A DNA stretch of 43,480 nucleotides from contig CAXNAD020000028.1 in assembly GCA_964200185.2 (NCBI GenBank), positions 1 to 43,480 of the forward strand, in the 5' to 3' direction. How positions within the stretch are numbered: position 1 is the stretch's first letter; every line of letters starts with the position of its first letter. Below, piece after piece: positions 22,409-34,024 of this stretch. The DNA is from Choristocarpus tenellus KU-1152 (taxonomy: Eukaryota; Phaeophyceae). A program made the translations under genes and the position numbers. A model generated the notes under the pieces. It saw only the letters and a program-made list of their open reading frames with translations. It did not search any database and was not told the DNA's origin.

Positions 22409-24646
22409 TTTCTTAAAGTGGTCCTTGGTTCAGGCAGTACAAGACTGGCATTTGGTGTTTATGGGTGTTGGTAGGCCACACATTGACCTCCGTGCTTAGG
22501 TTATCGGAACGGTTGATTGCTGTTGGGGTTTGCAGATGTAGATGTTGTGAATGACTGGGGTGTTGGCTGGGACATCTTTAGTTCTCTAACAAAATGAGAG
22601 GTTTCAATCCACACTGGTTGGTAATTGTTGTTTGTATGATATTTAAACAATAACACAAGGGTTTTATGATGGTGTAAACATGTTGGTGTTGTGCTGTTGA
22701 TAATCAAACTTTTAACTTCTTGAGTTTATGGCTCTCTAAATGCTGAATCTGCACCAAGATATGTACCCGTTTGTCTTGCTGTTGTTGGCCTGGCCTTGTT
22801 GAAGAAATCCCTAGCATCTATGTATAAATACATGCGTACTATACAAGTCATTTGGCCCTGCTGCAGCACAAGACAAAATTGCATGTGTTGTTGGTCCAAA
22901 CTACAAGTTTTTGAGATGATTAGTAGCATTGCCTCAGTATAGTAGACTTTGGAGGATAGACGGAGGCTTGGATGCCGATGGAGTGATTCGGATCCTATGG
23001 CAGTTATCACCCGTGTCCACCCCTGCCAACAGTCATCCATATTTCTTGATTCTTGATAGTGATACCCACAGGATACTGAACAACAAGAACAATTGAGTCC
23101 AAACTCCACTCGTCCCTCACACAGATACACATCATATCATTGAACTCTGAGTGAGGTAATTGCCCATTTTTTCTTAGATTGTGACTTTTCCATTTAATTT
23201 GGAAACAAGAAGCCCTGTCATATACAATGTCAAAGTCTAATGTGCTAAATGAAATCTGTTGGGGGGTAGATGGAGTTTCTTCCAGCCATCAAAAAAGAAG
23301 AGCTATAGTGCAATCGTTAAAGTTTTGAAATGCTGCAAATTATCATCTGCTGAACATGGTACCCTTCCATTTCTTCGAGAGATGCTATTGGCTCAAATTG
23401 GTGGCATTGGTGGATGGGGTGAATGAAAAGCAGATCGAGGTTGGATTAAGATTGAAGGGTTAAGTGTAGTATCAATGCCCACCGCCTCAATGATCTCTCC
23501 TTCATCAACAAGGACATATCAGCCTTTACTTTGATTGTACTGTTGAAAAACCCAGACAGAGGTCCCCTCTCTACAACAGATCACATGTTGGAAAGACTTC
23601 TCTCCTTCTGCATCTGTCGTAGTTGTTCTTGAAGAGATGAGCATTTTTCAGTTTAAAATGGTTGAGAAACCACCCCCTCAACGCAAACGTTTCTTCTTGG
23701 AAATGACAGATTTAGGGAAAAACAGCAAAATTTGGAAAAAATGGCTGGAAATGATGGTTAATTGCCCGTAACATTTCAATGAGACCTCCAATGAAGACGT
23801 GGTTACTTTGGATTCCTTGGCGTTTTTTGAATTAATTTGATTTCTCGTCACTCTCTCTGTCTCTGGAGTTTGGCATCCATTCTGCAATAAATTTCTTGTA
23901 ACATTACCTTAACCCATTTTAGATAATGGTATCAATTTATAATGTTTGTCTACCAGCTATTCAGGACATGATTTCCTGTTTTTAAGAAGATGGGATACAC
24001 GTGACACTCTTAATGTCCTATTATTCGTAACACAATTGATGTTAATATTCCACAAAGTGACCCACTTCCATATTGTTACTCTTTCATACTGTAGTTTTAA
24101 TATTCTAAAAAATAGAGGAATGGAAGTTATGTTTGGCAGACTAAGGGACAATGCAAAAAGGAAGATACACATCAGCTATACTCTCTCATAATGTCAGTTG
24201 TCCAGGAAGTATCCGGGGTCCATTAGCTATGTAAAGTCTGTTATTCTGAGAAATGCTTGGGGCCATTTGCTTTATATTGTCCATTGCTCGGCAAATAAAT
24301 GCTTGAACCTATATTTAGTCTGTACCACCTGTTGTTCAGGACATTGTGTTTGTCTTTTTGTGTTTCTCTTCCATTTCATGGAGTGTCTGCTTTTCTTTGT
24401 GTCACCTCTGACCACTGGAAAGATGTATTTTTTTAAAATAGAAAGGTGTGATCAGATTTTTGTATGAAGATTTTCTGGATATATTCAATGCGCTGATCAA
24501 AAATTGACCATATTTTATACCAATGTGTGTGATAATGCAATACATATATATCTACTTCGAGGCATACTCAACTATTCCGGAAGGAACTAATAGGTAGGCG
24601 TCTGGTCATAACACTTGTAAGCCTTGCTCAAATCGGATATAATATG

Positions 24647-24664
24647 TACTCCCTCTGTCCCATA
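24647..24664 (+). repeat. Stowaway-like terminal motif, solitary
   Basis: TACTCCCTCTGTCCCATA closely resembles the TA + CTCCCTCYGTCCCAWA terminal repeat of plant Stowaway (Tc1/mariner) MITEs. No matching inverted end (GGGACAGAGGGAG) was found nearby, so it is either a truncated end or chance. Confidence 0.3.
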
Positions 24665-24813
24665 GGACTGGGCCGTTAAGTTGTAGCTCTTCGGGATGAC
24701 CTCCTATTACAAATCCTCTCGATTTATAACATTAGAGTTTGTATATTATCCACCTAAGTTATGTATATTAATTCGCCAATAAGTTGGGTGAGTTGTGAGA
24801 ATTATTGGACCTA

Positions 24814-24833
24814 TCGCGCGCAGAAATCGCGCA
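24814..24833. promoter_or_regulatory. Doubled GCGCG block upstream of BuGZ
   Basis: TCGCGCGCAGAAATCGCGCA contains two GCGC clusters around a short AT spacer, 105 bp before the BuGZ start codon in otherwise AT-rich sequence. It resembles the palindrome at 17311-17328 before the dioxygenase gene. A promoter role is inferred from position only. Confidence 0.35.
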
Positions 24834-24937
24834 ACACAACTATGCACATTGCATATCGTTAGGGAGAGGGATAGACAATGCAAATCTCCAAGATTGAGGG
24901 GTGAACTATCCTCCAAGTATAGCTGCTAGATTTAAAC

Positions 24938-26885
24938 ATGGGCAAGAAGAAGAAACAGGCCCCCGTAAAAGCTGAGAAGGAAGCATGGTGCTATTACTGT
25001 GACCGAGTGTTTGAGCACGAGGAAGTGCTTATCCAGCATCAAAAGGCCAAGCATTTCAAATGCCCCACATGCAGCAAGAAGCTTTCGACAGCGGGGGGAC
25101 TGGTTGTCCACAACCAGCAGGTCCACAAGGAGACCATTACTGCGTGAGTTAATATTTGCTCAGTCGGATCACACATTCGTTCCTGCGACCATAGGATATA
25201 TATTAAAACTGAGTGCTGCTGCAAGAAGCCTTGGATAGGCGTTGATGCTACTTATTGCCTCCTGAATTGTGCCCCTGTGAGTACAGCGGTGAAAGAAATT
25301 ACGTTGTTCTGAAGCGCCTAAGTGAATGCTGTTTCGTAACAACTACTTCAACTCCTCATTGTACGTTTGCCAGAGTGCCAAATGCGAAAGAGGGTCGTGA
25401 AAGTGTTGACTTCGAGATCTATGGTGTCGAGGGTATCCCACTAGAGGCCCGGGAGGAGCGAGCATTGAAAAAAGCCCGTATTGCTGAATCTTTGACGGAA
25501 GAAGAACCTACACCCACAGTGGATAAACCCCCGCTGGCACAGACAGCCATCCCCTCACAACAAGGTTTATACCCTGGACAACAGTTTCCACCCCAGTATG
25601 GATTCCAACCACAGGGACCAGGGCATTTTGCCCATGGACAGCCAGGGAACCCAAGCTTCCACCCTATGGGACAGCCGGGTTTCCATGGTGTTGGTGGACC
25701 ACGACCAGGTTTCAACCCTATGCAGCAAGGCATGCCCCACCAGGGTGGACCCTTTCTTCCACAGCCGATGTATGGCGGACCAAGGGGGCTCCTTGGCCCG
25801 CCTGGAGCAATGTATGGGGGGCCAAGGCCCATGCAGCAATACCCAGGTGGCATTGGAGGTGTGGGAAGAACCTTTCCGCAAGGGGGAACAGGTCCTCGAG
25901 GCCCTGCTGATCAGCCAGGGTTGCCTAGCCCCCCAGGGATGCCTCTCCAAAACGGAGGCCCACCATATCCCCCACCACAAAGTGGTGGGTTATTACCGAC
26001 ATCAGCCTCTGGACAAACACCAGGACTTGCATCCCCCCTATTCCCTGCTGGTGCTGCGAAGCCTACAAGTAAGCCCTACACAAGATATTGTCCACATTAA
26101 GAACTATGGTTCCTTGTTTTGGAAGGTGATAACCTTTTTCAGTGCATTTGTCCGCGACCTGTGTGTGATGCATAATGAAGGTGTCATCCAGGAAACAGAC
26201 CCGACTGTATGGAATTTTATTATGTTGTGGCTCAAACCTCACTGGTATGCTCCCGAGTCTGATGAACTTCGTCAATACATGTTCTTTTGAAGGTGTACTT
26301 AATTTCATTCCATTCACTCTGCTGCTTTCTGTTTTGCAGCTACTTCCAGTGGCTCCAGTGCTGATGGCCCCCCCCCCATTCCTTTGCCTGGAGCAGCTGC
26401 TCCTCCAGTTGCTGCACCAGCAAAGACACAGACTACAACTGACACAATGACATTTGGAGATGATGAGTTCTCCATGGTGAGGGCTACTTCGCAATTGATG
26501 TTAGAAATGTTGAGGGGAGTTGCGCAACTTAATTTGATAGGAAGAAAGTGGCACTATGCTGCTACTACTTAAATTCGACATGCTATTGCTTGTGAAGGGT
26601 TTTGTGTTTGTTCAAATGCTCGAACTGCTAGTTCTAAACATTGAGAGAATTCTTGGATCTAAGAAATGGACAAGACTTGTATCAATTCAACGTAGTTTTT
26701 GTTTATCTTGAATTAATTTACCCATGATGTAATTATTGTCGATGTGACTCTTACAGGCAACATACAGCCTTGCTGTGAATGCCACTTTCATTCTGTTGAT
26801 TCCCCCCACTTTCTCTATCTTGCCTACTACTTCCTTGTTTCCATAGGAGGAGAAGCGAGCTGAGCTCACTGCATACAGGGTGTAA
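24938..26885 (+). CDS. ZNF207: BuGZ/ZNF207/SUF4-type C2H2 zinc-finger protein
   Basis: Homologues bind and stabilise Bub3 at kinetochores through a GLEBS motif, bind microtubules and link to splicing; the plant member is SUF4. Four exons join in phase: 24938-25143 (donor GTGAGT), 25374-26068 (donor GTAAGC), 26340-26476 and 26847-26885 (stop TAA), giving 358 residues. The start MGKKKK and the two fingers C18-C21-H34-H39 and C42-C45-H58-H63 ([10 protein letters not shown] between them) are diagnostic. The conserved block VPNA...[11 protein letters not shown] spans the first junction. Residues of about 110-290 form a P/G/Q/F/Y-rich low-complexity tract, which in animal BuGZ drives condensate formation. 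The protein ends with a GLEBS-like acidic segment ([18 protein letters not shown]) and stops at once after it, shorter than in animals. Long open frames on the other strand and frame here are shadows of the repetitive exon 2. Confidence 0.95.
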
Positions 26886-27200
26886 GAAGTCAGCACAGGA
26901 GTGCTTTACTGCAATTCCGCAATAGAAGATGTGCAGACTGTGACAGCAGAATGGGGCAAGGCGCTGGAGCTCTTCCGTTTGGATGGCCTTCAGATGGTGC
27001 GACACTTTAGGCTTGGGAAAGTTTAGTGGCCTGCACAGCTGGCAAGGACTTATGGAGCTATATTTGGAAATGACCTCTCTATTGTGCGAATGCATATGGC
27101 TCTTGATGGATCAGCTTTCCTGTATCCTTGTTGAAGCAACAAGAGGAACATATTTCTAAGAGCTGAAACAAATGTTAACTATGGCAGGAGGGCCCATGTT

Positions 27201-30200
27201 TTACTCGATTTTGAAGGGACCAGGCCGCTGACTGGCTTGTTGTACAACTTTGTTAACTTCCTCTGCAAGGCCACGTAGAGATTCACACAATGCTGAATCT
27301 ATCGCCTGTTTTGGGAAAGAGTGAAAGGTAAACGGGGTTCATGATCAGTTCCTATTACAGTACTCAAACCCATGAAAGGCACCTTGGACATGAGAAGTGA
27401 CTCAATGACGATCCTTTCAAATGCAAAAACAAGAGTATTCAAATAGATTGCATGCAATTCACGTCTGCTTCAAACTGCCCCCTCGCATCTAAATGATTTC
27501 CTGCCCATAATTTTAATTTTGACACATTTTATCCCTTCAGACACCAGTGTCGTCCTAATATGATTAGAGATGTGAGGTGTGTGATATTTTTTTTCTTTCA
27601 GCCTCACCTGTCCCAACTCTTCAGCTTCCCTCCCCATGTCTGATATGGCCTTCTGTAATAGCTCAGGCTGTACTTTGTCCTTGTCGGGTGGACGCTCCTG
27701 TGTAAGTAAAGAGTGAGGTCTGGATTATTACCTTTTCACAATGTTGCAAGTGGAAAGAAATTTGGTCTGGTTGAATCTAATTTTATTTTTCAAAGTAGTT
27801 GTGGTAGCTTACTTTGGGACCAGAGATCATGTTTCAACTAGTAAGACGATCTGGTGGGCTTAGCATTTTCGCCAGAAACCCAGATCATGACAAAGTTGGG
27901 TACAAGTCTCCATGTGGAGATCATTCCACCCCCAAGTGTGAAAACTCAATTTTACAGACAGCAATGGTGAACTAGTGATGGAGAGAAAACAGCAGGTCAA
28001 AAACTGTTCTGTAGCAAATAGTACATCAAAACAAGGGGACTTTATTTAGATCATGACTTTCTGCTGGAAATGCAAAAGTTCTTTCAATATTAATTGCAGA
28101 TGGCAAATAATGATCCCCATTGATAATAGCTACTATGTCTGTGAAAGAAATACCTAGCGACAGAGAATTGAACCTGTGCCATCAACAATATCAGCCATGA
28201 GCTGTTACACATCCAGTTACCAGAGGACAGTTCTTTATGACACTGCTTCCTGAGAAGAGTTTTGTTTCAATACTATATATATGGTATGTTTACCAGCAAG
28301 AAGAATGGTTCCATACTATTCAGAATGGGTTAGGTGAAATACAGCAGAGTACTTCTTTGATAGAGAGTAAGAGAGGGGTTTAGGGGTCCTCCAATCAAAT
28401 GCACAATTTGGAATGCCACTACCTGTCTAGAATTTCATTAGGCTATTGCCAGGGAAGACTTTAAATGTGACAGACTTCATCATTCAACTTCTTATATTGG
28501 AAATGGTTTCAACCGCTGTCTGGCTACCTTGAGGAATAATGGCATTTGGTGTTCTTTCTATTCATGGGAAAAAGAAAATCTTTGCACTAGTGCCACTCCC
28601 TCTGCATATGCTTTCAGCAGGTAGCGAGAGCATTCTACAGTAAGAGACAAGAGCTGTGCATGTGCCAACAAGCTACATCTCAAATCATTGCGGCACTTGA
28701 GTTCCTCTCAACTGTGAGTGGATTACTATCATTTCCAAAAATAGGGTTTGTTAGAGTTTGAAGGGGAGGTTTAGGTCTTTCACACCAATGACTGGGGTTG
28801 TGGAGGTCAACAACGAATACAGTCCTTGCTTGTTATTTGTGCAACACAACCAGAAGACAATGGTAAAAGACTTTTAATTTGGTATCTATCTTGTGATATG
28901 TTCCATTCTTTTGTACTGGATAGATCATATTTACATGCATGAACATCAGCAACCCACTATTCAGGAAGTAGTCACCTAACCTGCTTCCTAGTGTTAGAGA
29001 CAGCTTTTCTTGTATATCTGCACCAAAAATGGATTCTCAACCAGAACTGAGATTCATCAACGAATGTGATGTTCATTTGCTGTTGAATGTATCTATCTCA
29101 CGTTGGAATTATTGAGTATGGTGCATTGATCCAAACAGAAAGTTGGAAGAAGTACACTGCAAAACACTACTGATGACAGGCACCACAACATTGATTTAAA
29201 GGGTTCAGGTATTACTGTGCTGTGATGCCAACTGTCAAGAAGGAAGTCGGGAGGGGAATCTTCAAATCCCAGTGTAAGTAATGATCAATATAGTGTATGC
29301 GCACTCTGGAGTACTCTTTGTGGTTATGTTCTTCGGTGAAATCAGTAGGACGAAAAGGAGTTTCATGTTTTGTTTAGAACACGTTGCGCAACACTTGCTT
29401 TAGCATAGAATCAAAGGTTCCATTTTGATTTTCAAATGTGACATAATATTGAGTCATCTGAATATTTAGCAGGAACACTTGGAAGCAGAATTTTACTTGA
29501 AATTACTTTCTTGTCCATTTCCACTTACTAATACTGGATTTGGGATGCACAGATAAGAAAGTAGTTCATGTCACTTTTCAATTTCTCCAAACATTAAAGT
29601 AAAAACAATCGACCACTACAAGCTCTCTGTTATGTTCAAATTTGTTCCAAGATTAGGGGGGACTCCATCCCACCGCTTTAAGTAAAACTAATCTCTAGTA
29701 TGAAGAGTTCCTATACTGTACAATTAGATTTCTCACTACTTCCATGCTAATCGAATGTCCAAATTAAAAATATGCAAATTATGTAATGTTTGGATCAGCC
29801 CTCACGAAGAAATCACCATGTAGCGTCTACCTACTGTGTGTGGAACGAAGGTTGTGGAAAATTACTTCATGTTGATGAGAAAAATAACATTGCGATGGCA
29901 ACAGTTATTAAATCATAGAAATTATATTGGACTTTTTAGCATCCAATCATGAGAACATACCAACTATGAATATAATGGATTTTTTCTGTATCCATACAAA
30001 TCTGCAGTACACTCCACATTGCATCATATTCTGAGCACTCTTACCAACATCAGATCCAATTCTTGGCTTGGTAGATACAGCTGGTCCAGTAGCATAGACT
30101 TCCTGACTCCATCACAGTCAGTACGGAGCAACACACGCAGCAGTTTGACCTCTGGTGACAACTGACAGTTGGTGGGGTATGAAACAAGCAATGAAATAAA

Positions 30201-33200
30201 ACAGTTTTGAATACAAGAAAAAAAAAAACACATAATGACAAAAGGAAGCCATCAATACAATTGTCTCACTCATCACTATCCGTAACACTAACATAAGGCA
30301 CAGCATGAACCAAATAGACTTTCATGGTTTGGAGGTGAGCATATGAACCCCTGTTCAATTAAACATGGTGTGCTACAGTTGGGTGGTGCTGACTTGCCAA
30401 TGGGATCCCAATGAGGTAGGTGCATGTTCTTTTTTTCAGTCCTGAAACCTCACAGCAAATGAGGCGTCACACACTATTTGGGAAGGATCATGATTTTTCT
30501 GCACTCTTGACTGTCTTCAATAAAAATTCCATGCCTTTTTGATACACTATCAAATACAAACAATACATACGGCTTAGACTCATCTCATGTTACACTGTCA
30601 AGGCTTACTACAAAGGCTAAAATATTGAAGGTAAAACTTTAACCAACAAATTACAAAACAAGCACTGCACCAAGGCAACTGGTTCAAAATGGTCATGAGA
30701 AAACTGCCAACCATGGAGATATATGGTTTGTCATCTCATCCCACAGATTCTGCTATGAAAGAGGGGTGGCCAAGAGGAGGATACACCCCCAAATTTTCGG
30801 TCCAAAGGGGGTACAAAATGGGTCTGAAGGAAATGGACTCATTATCTGTATCAAAGGACCTAAAATAGGTGTAATGTAATAGATATCAGGATACGCAAAA
30901 TTATACCTCCTTTGGTCAGGAATGTGAGCATGTACCCCATGCAATATACTGCTCTAAGAAGGAACCCCATTTTGATTTTGGGTGATCCACAATACCATCC
31001 CCATTACGTCTAAATACCATTTGGAGGTACCCCACATAGAACTCCTTCCTCAACCATGCAAAATTGCTTCATCCATGGGTGGAAAGTTTAGCAGCATACT
31101 CTGTATTGATCAATCATACATGGAACTGCAATCAGTTTTGGCATTTTTATATCAAGAATCAAATCATGATGGAAAGTTTTTGGGACCAGAGAAACTGAAG
31201 GAAAAAAATAACTGGAATGGCGCCATTTTTCATGTGAGATATTATCCTACTTCCAAATAACCTCACTCTACAACCAATGCTACCAATAACTGCAGGCATT
31301 CCTAAAAACAAAAACTAATCCTGACCCTAAAATCTAAAGAGGATGGACATTAATCGAAGTGTGAAGGGTGTAGGACTTTCCATTTCTTCGTTTTGTTTCC
31401 ACAGCATTTAACATGAACATCTTTTCACGGGAAAACCCTTTTTCTGGATGCCTAAATGAAAAATACGGAGGAATTAATTTCATACCTTACATGTCACTAC
31501 CAACTAAAAATCTACAAGCAATTTTCAAAACAGCAACAAGTTTTGCTTGGCAAGGAAGAGGTGTCAAAGAATATGATAAAAAACAGTTCAACACATACAC
31601 CAAATTCCTGTACCCCTTTGGATCTAATACACTAAGGTGTACCCCCTTTGGACCAGATACACCAAGGTATACCTCCTTTGGACCACTGCTCACTTTGATA
31701 CTTAAATACTTGACATGAGTGTTGGAAAAGCAAGTCAGGGCAAAGGCACCAAATTATGTCAAACAGAAATTCCTGAGAAAAGTTCAGCAAGTATTGGAAT
31801 GCAAGCTATTATGCAAAAACAGGGTCAGAAAATACCTTGGAACTTGGTAATGCTTGTAACAAATTCAATTTTCGTCTCTGCATTTTTTTTCCATGAACAA
31901 CACTCACAAACCAGCTCACTACCTGCTCGGTAGCTTAGGGGTTTACTAATGTTCTAATAGCATCTCACTACCTGGCTGCCAAAAATTATCCTGATCCTTG
32001 ATTTGAAAGGAGATTTTCCCTTCAATATGAAACAGCTCGAACACAGCAATACAGATCTTTTATAAGCAGCTGTATTTTGAAGGACAGGAATGAAAATGCA
32101 TTCTAGTATCAACTATTTTCAAAATAGAGCAATTCAACGAAATTTTACGTACACCTTGATGTGAACCCCAAAAAGAGTTGTCAAAATAGGCTTCTACCTC
32201 CTTTGGTGCCATTCATGAAAAGTACAAATCTGTCTCAAAATATCAGATCAAAATTCAAAAGCAGTGTGAGAAATTAGCGTTAGAGATATTCTGTGTTGCA
32301 GTTTGACCTAGCATGTACCACAAAACCCTCCATAGACTATACAATTTAATGCAGTTTGACCTAAGCAATATTGACCCAAACCATTCACCTTTTCATCTTG
32401 TAGACCCATAATGAATGTTGTCAAGTGGGTTAAGAGCATCACTGCATTCCCAGCACCCTCAGCTTGTTTGGCCTGAAAATATGCAGTGGAAAGAGAGGGG
32501 GGACCTATTAAACAATCTGATCATAAACATGACCAGCAAAGATTGAGCAAAGAAGTACAAATTGGTTGTTCACCTGCTCAAGATTCATATTGATCATCAC
32601 CATGAAGGCCATATCAACTTCGCCTCCTGAAAATAGAGTCCTGACCTTTCCCTCCATCTTCTTGATATCAGGGGCCTGCAGAGCAGGCCGGCCGGGCAAG
32701 CAAGGAGATAATCAACAATCTTATAAGTCCAGGAAGCTTCTGCCAGACACTATTTGCCAAGCTTAGTATATGGATCTTGTGCCTTGATCTCGAGTTGGAA
32801 GTCATGAAAATATTTTTGGTAACAATCAGACAAATTTTTTTTTGACTGGTATTCTTGGTCTAAGGTCCAAGCTGAGCTGTGGTGGTAATGTTCTTTGTAT
32901 GGATAGCACTACCGTACACGATGCCAGAGAATTTGTGACCAACGATTGGGACGTAGGTCTCAAAATGTAGTGAAACAAAGAAATGGGCAACCCAAAAGGC
33001 CACATACCAAGCTCAGTATCTCCCTTAGGTTGGCGTCGGCCGCCACAAGTCGCCGCTGCATCGCCATGTTGATTTCTTCACCAACAGTTTTCAACGCAAT
33101 ACCCTGGGACACCATGCAAACGTTGAAGAGAGAACTCTTGTTCATCACTATGCATTGGGTAAGATAGGCGACGTTTTAAACGAAGGGCGCAGGGCCCGTT

Positions 33201-34024
33201 CCTCATCCACCCTCACCTCCTTTGACTCCGGTCCTGATTTCTCAATCTTGTCATTAAGGTGCATCAACAAAGCGTAATCACACCTTCTCGCGATATACGA
33301 GGTGTTGAGGGGTGGGGAGGTGGGAGAGGAAGGCGATGGAGGGCGGTGTGAGATCATGGGTGATAAACACATACCCCTATTGACTTGGGGTCGGAATTTC
33401 GACAGGTGTTATATCTCGTCCGACGGTAGGGGTCAGTCCAGAAAGGGGAAAAGAAATACTTAAGGGAGGAGATATAGATAAAGAGGCCTTTTGTAACAAC
33501 TGAAAACAAGATGGTCGATTAAATGAGGTGTGGCATTTTCCACACTACCTAAGCAACAGGATAGACCCAAATGAAGGTGGAAGGACACAGTACAGATGTA
33601 TAAGGCTCGGCCATGGCCAAGGGAAGGTCGATGGCCGGTTGAAAGGCTTGTAGTACCGGAGATATGAGGTTGAGGTGACAAGCGACAGACCAACTACTGT
33701 GCCTCACATGCCCAAGTACTCCTCCACGGTGGCCGTGAGGTTACCATTTGTAGGCGTCAGGAACTGATCGATCAGTGCGTCGAACACTGTATTTGTTGCA
33801 TGGGCCGAATCCTTGACCTCTCCGGGTAGCGATTGACCAACCAGACCACCAACACCTCCTTCCACTTGTGGTGTACTAAATCTCCTACACGAACACCCCA
33901 AATGTCGCCCTCCATGTTGAACCTTCAACCGGGGAACTACATGAAAAGACGGAATGACAAAGGACCCTGCAACTGCCCATGTTATCAAGCATAAGAAGGA
34001 CGGGCGGAGACCACGGGGAACCAT
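27201..34024 (-). CDS. Probable plastid-targeted helical protein of unknown function
   Basis: Eight minus-strand exons join in phase: 34024-33708, 33286-33217 (or from 33283), 33136-33008, 32675-32574, 32472-32389, 30161-30045, 27697-27608 and 27305-27201 (stop TAA), giving about 337 residues. Donors and acceptors are strong (GTATGT, GTGAAC, GTAAGA; ctctgcag, attttcag). The N-terminus has a hydrophobic signal-like core (FLCLITWAVAG) directly followed by SFVIPSF, like a red-lineage plastid presequence, and then a basic Ser/Arg stretch. The mature part is predicted mostly helical: FDALIDQFLTPTNG, GEEINMAMQRRLVAADANL, KMEGKVRTLF, MVMINMNLEQAKQAEGAG, LSPEVKLLRVLLR and ESLRGLAEEVNKVVQQA. There are no catalytic motifs or membrane spans after the presequence. 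Plant chloroplast proteins of unknown function have a similar look, but I cannot name a family. The gene converges on BuGZ (stops 315 bp apart). Confidence 0.75.
28146..28215 (-). repeat. tRNA-like / SINE-like sequence in intron
   Basis: On the minus strand AGGTTCAATTC matches a Pol III B box, and CAGCTCATGGCTGATA upstream resembles an A box at a spacing of about 30 bp. Acceptor stems do not pair, so it is not an intact tRNA gene. It lies in the 2.3-kb intron of the minus-strand gene. A second, similar arrangement is at 10852-10935. Confidence 0.3.
28621..28713 (+). CDS. Cryptic 31-codon exon-like block, sense opposite to host gene
   Basis: A 93-bp block is open in phase 0, preceded by a good acceptor (gcatatgctttcagcag) and followed by a consensus donor (GTGAGT). 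The peptide (RQELCMCQQATSQIIAALEF) has a coding-like composition. It is on the + strand inside an intron of the minus-strand gene. The reverse strand is also open in one frame but has no usable donor. No partner exon was found, so it may be a chance match. Confidence 0.2.
31590..31692. repeat. About 30-bp tandem repeat in intron
   Basis: Three imperfect copies of a unit like ACACCAAGGTRTACCYCCTT plus TGGAYCWGAT occur head to tail in the large intron 30162-32388 of the minus-strand gene. Related fragments with CCTTTGG appear near 30783-30815, 30905 and 32195, so the intron has diverged copies of one motif. The 101-codon + frame over this array is not considered coding. Confidence 0.7.

Larger units (their letters stand above)
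22409..24937. other. Intergenic region between dioxygenase and BuGZ
   Basis: No supported gene. The longest frame is a 134-codon minus-strand frame at 22726-23130 with no family match, no splice support and an unremarkable composition. The segment is AT-rich with many short open frames. Within it are a Stowaway-like terminal motif (24647-24664) and a GC-rich promoter-like block (24814-24833). Confidence 0.55.

Noticed and set aside
22726-23130. 134-codon minus-strand frame
   Set aside because: No family, no start or splice context, and no neighbouring exon; expected by chance in this much sequence.
25419-25980. Long minus-strand frames rich in P, G and C or W
   Set aside because: They are the antisense of the repetitive P/G-rich exon 2 of BuGZ, whose + frame is firmly supported.
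31413-31718. 101-codon + frame in the intron of the minus-strand gene
   Set aside because: Its C-terminal third is made of a tandem repeat, and no splice or family evidence supports it.
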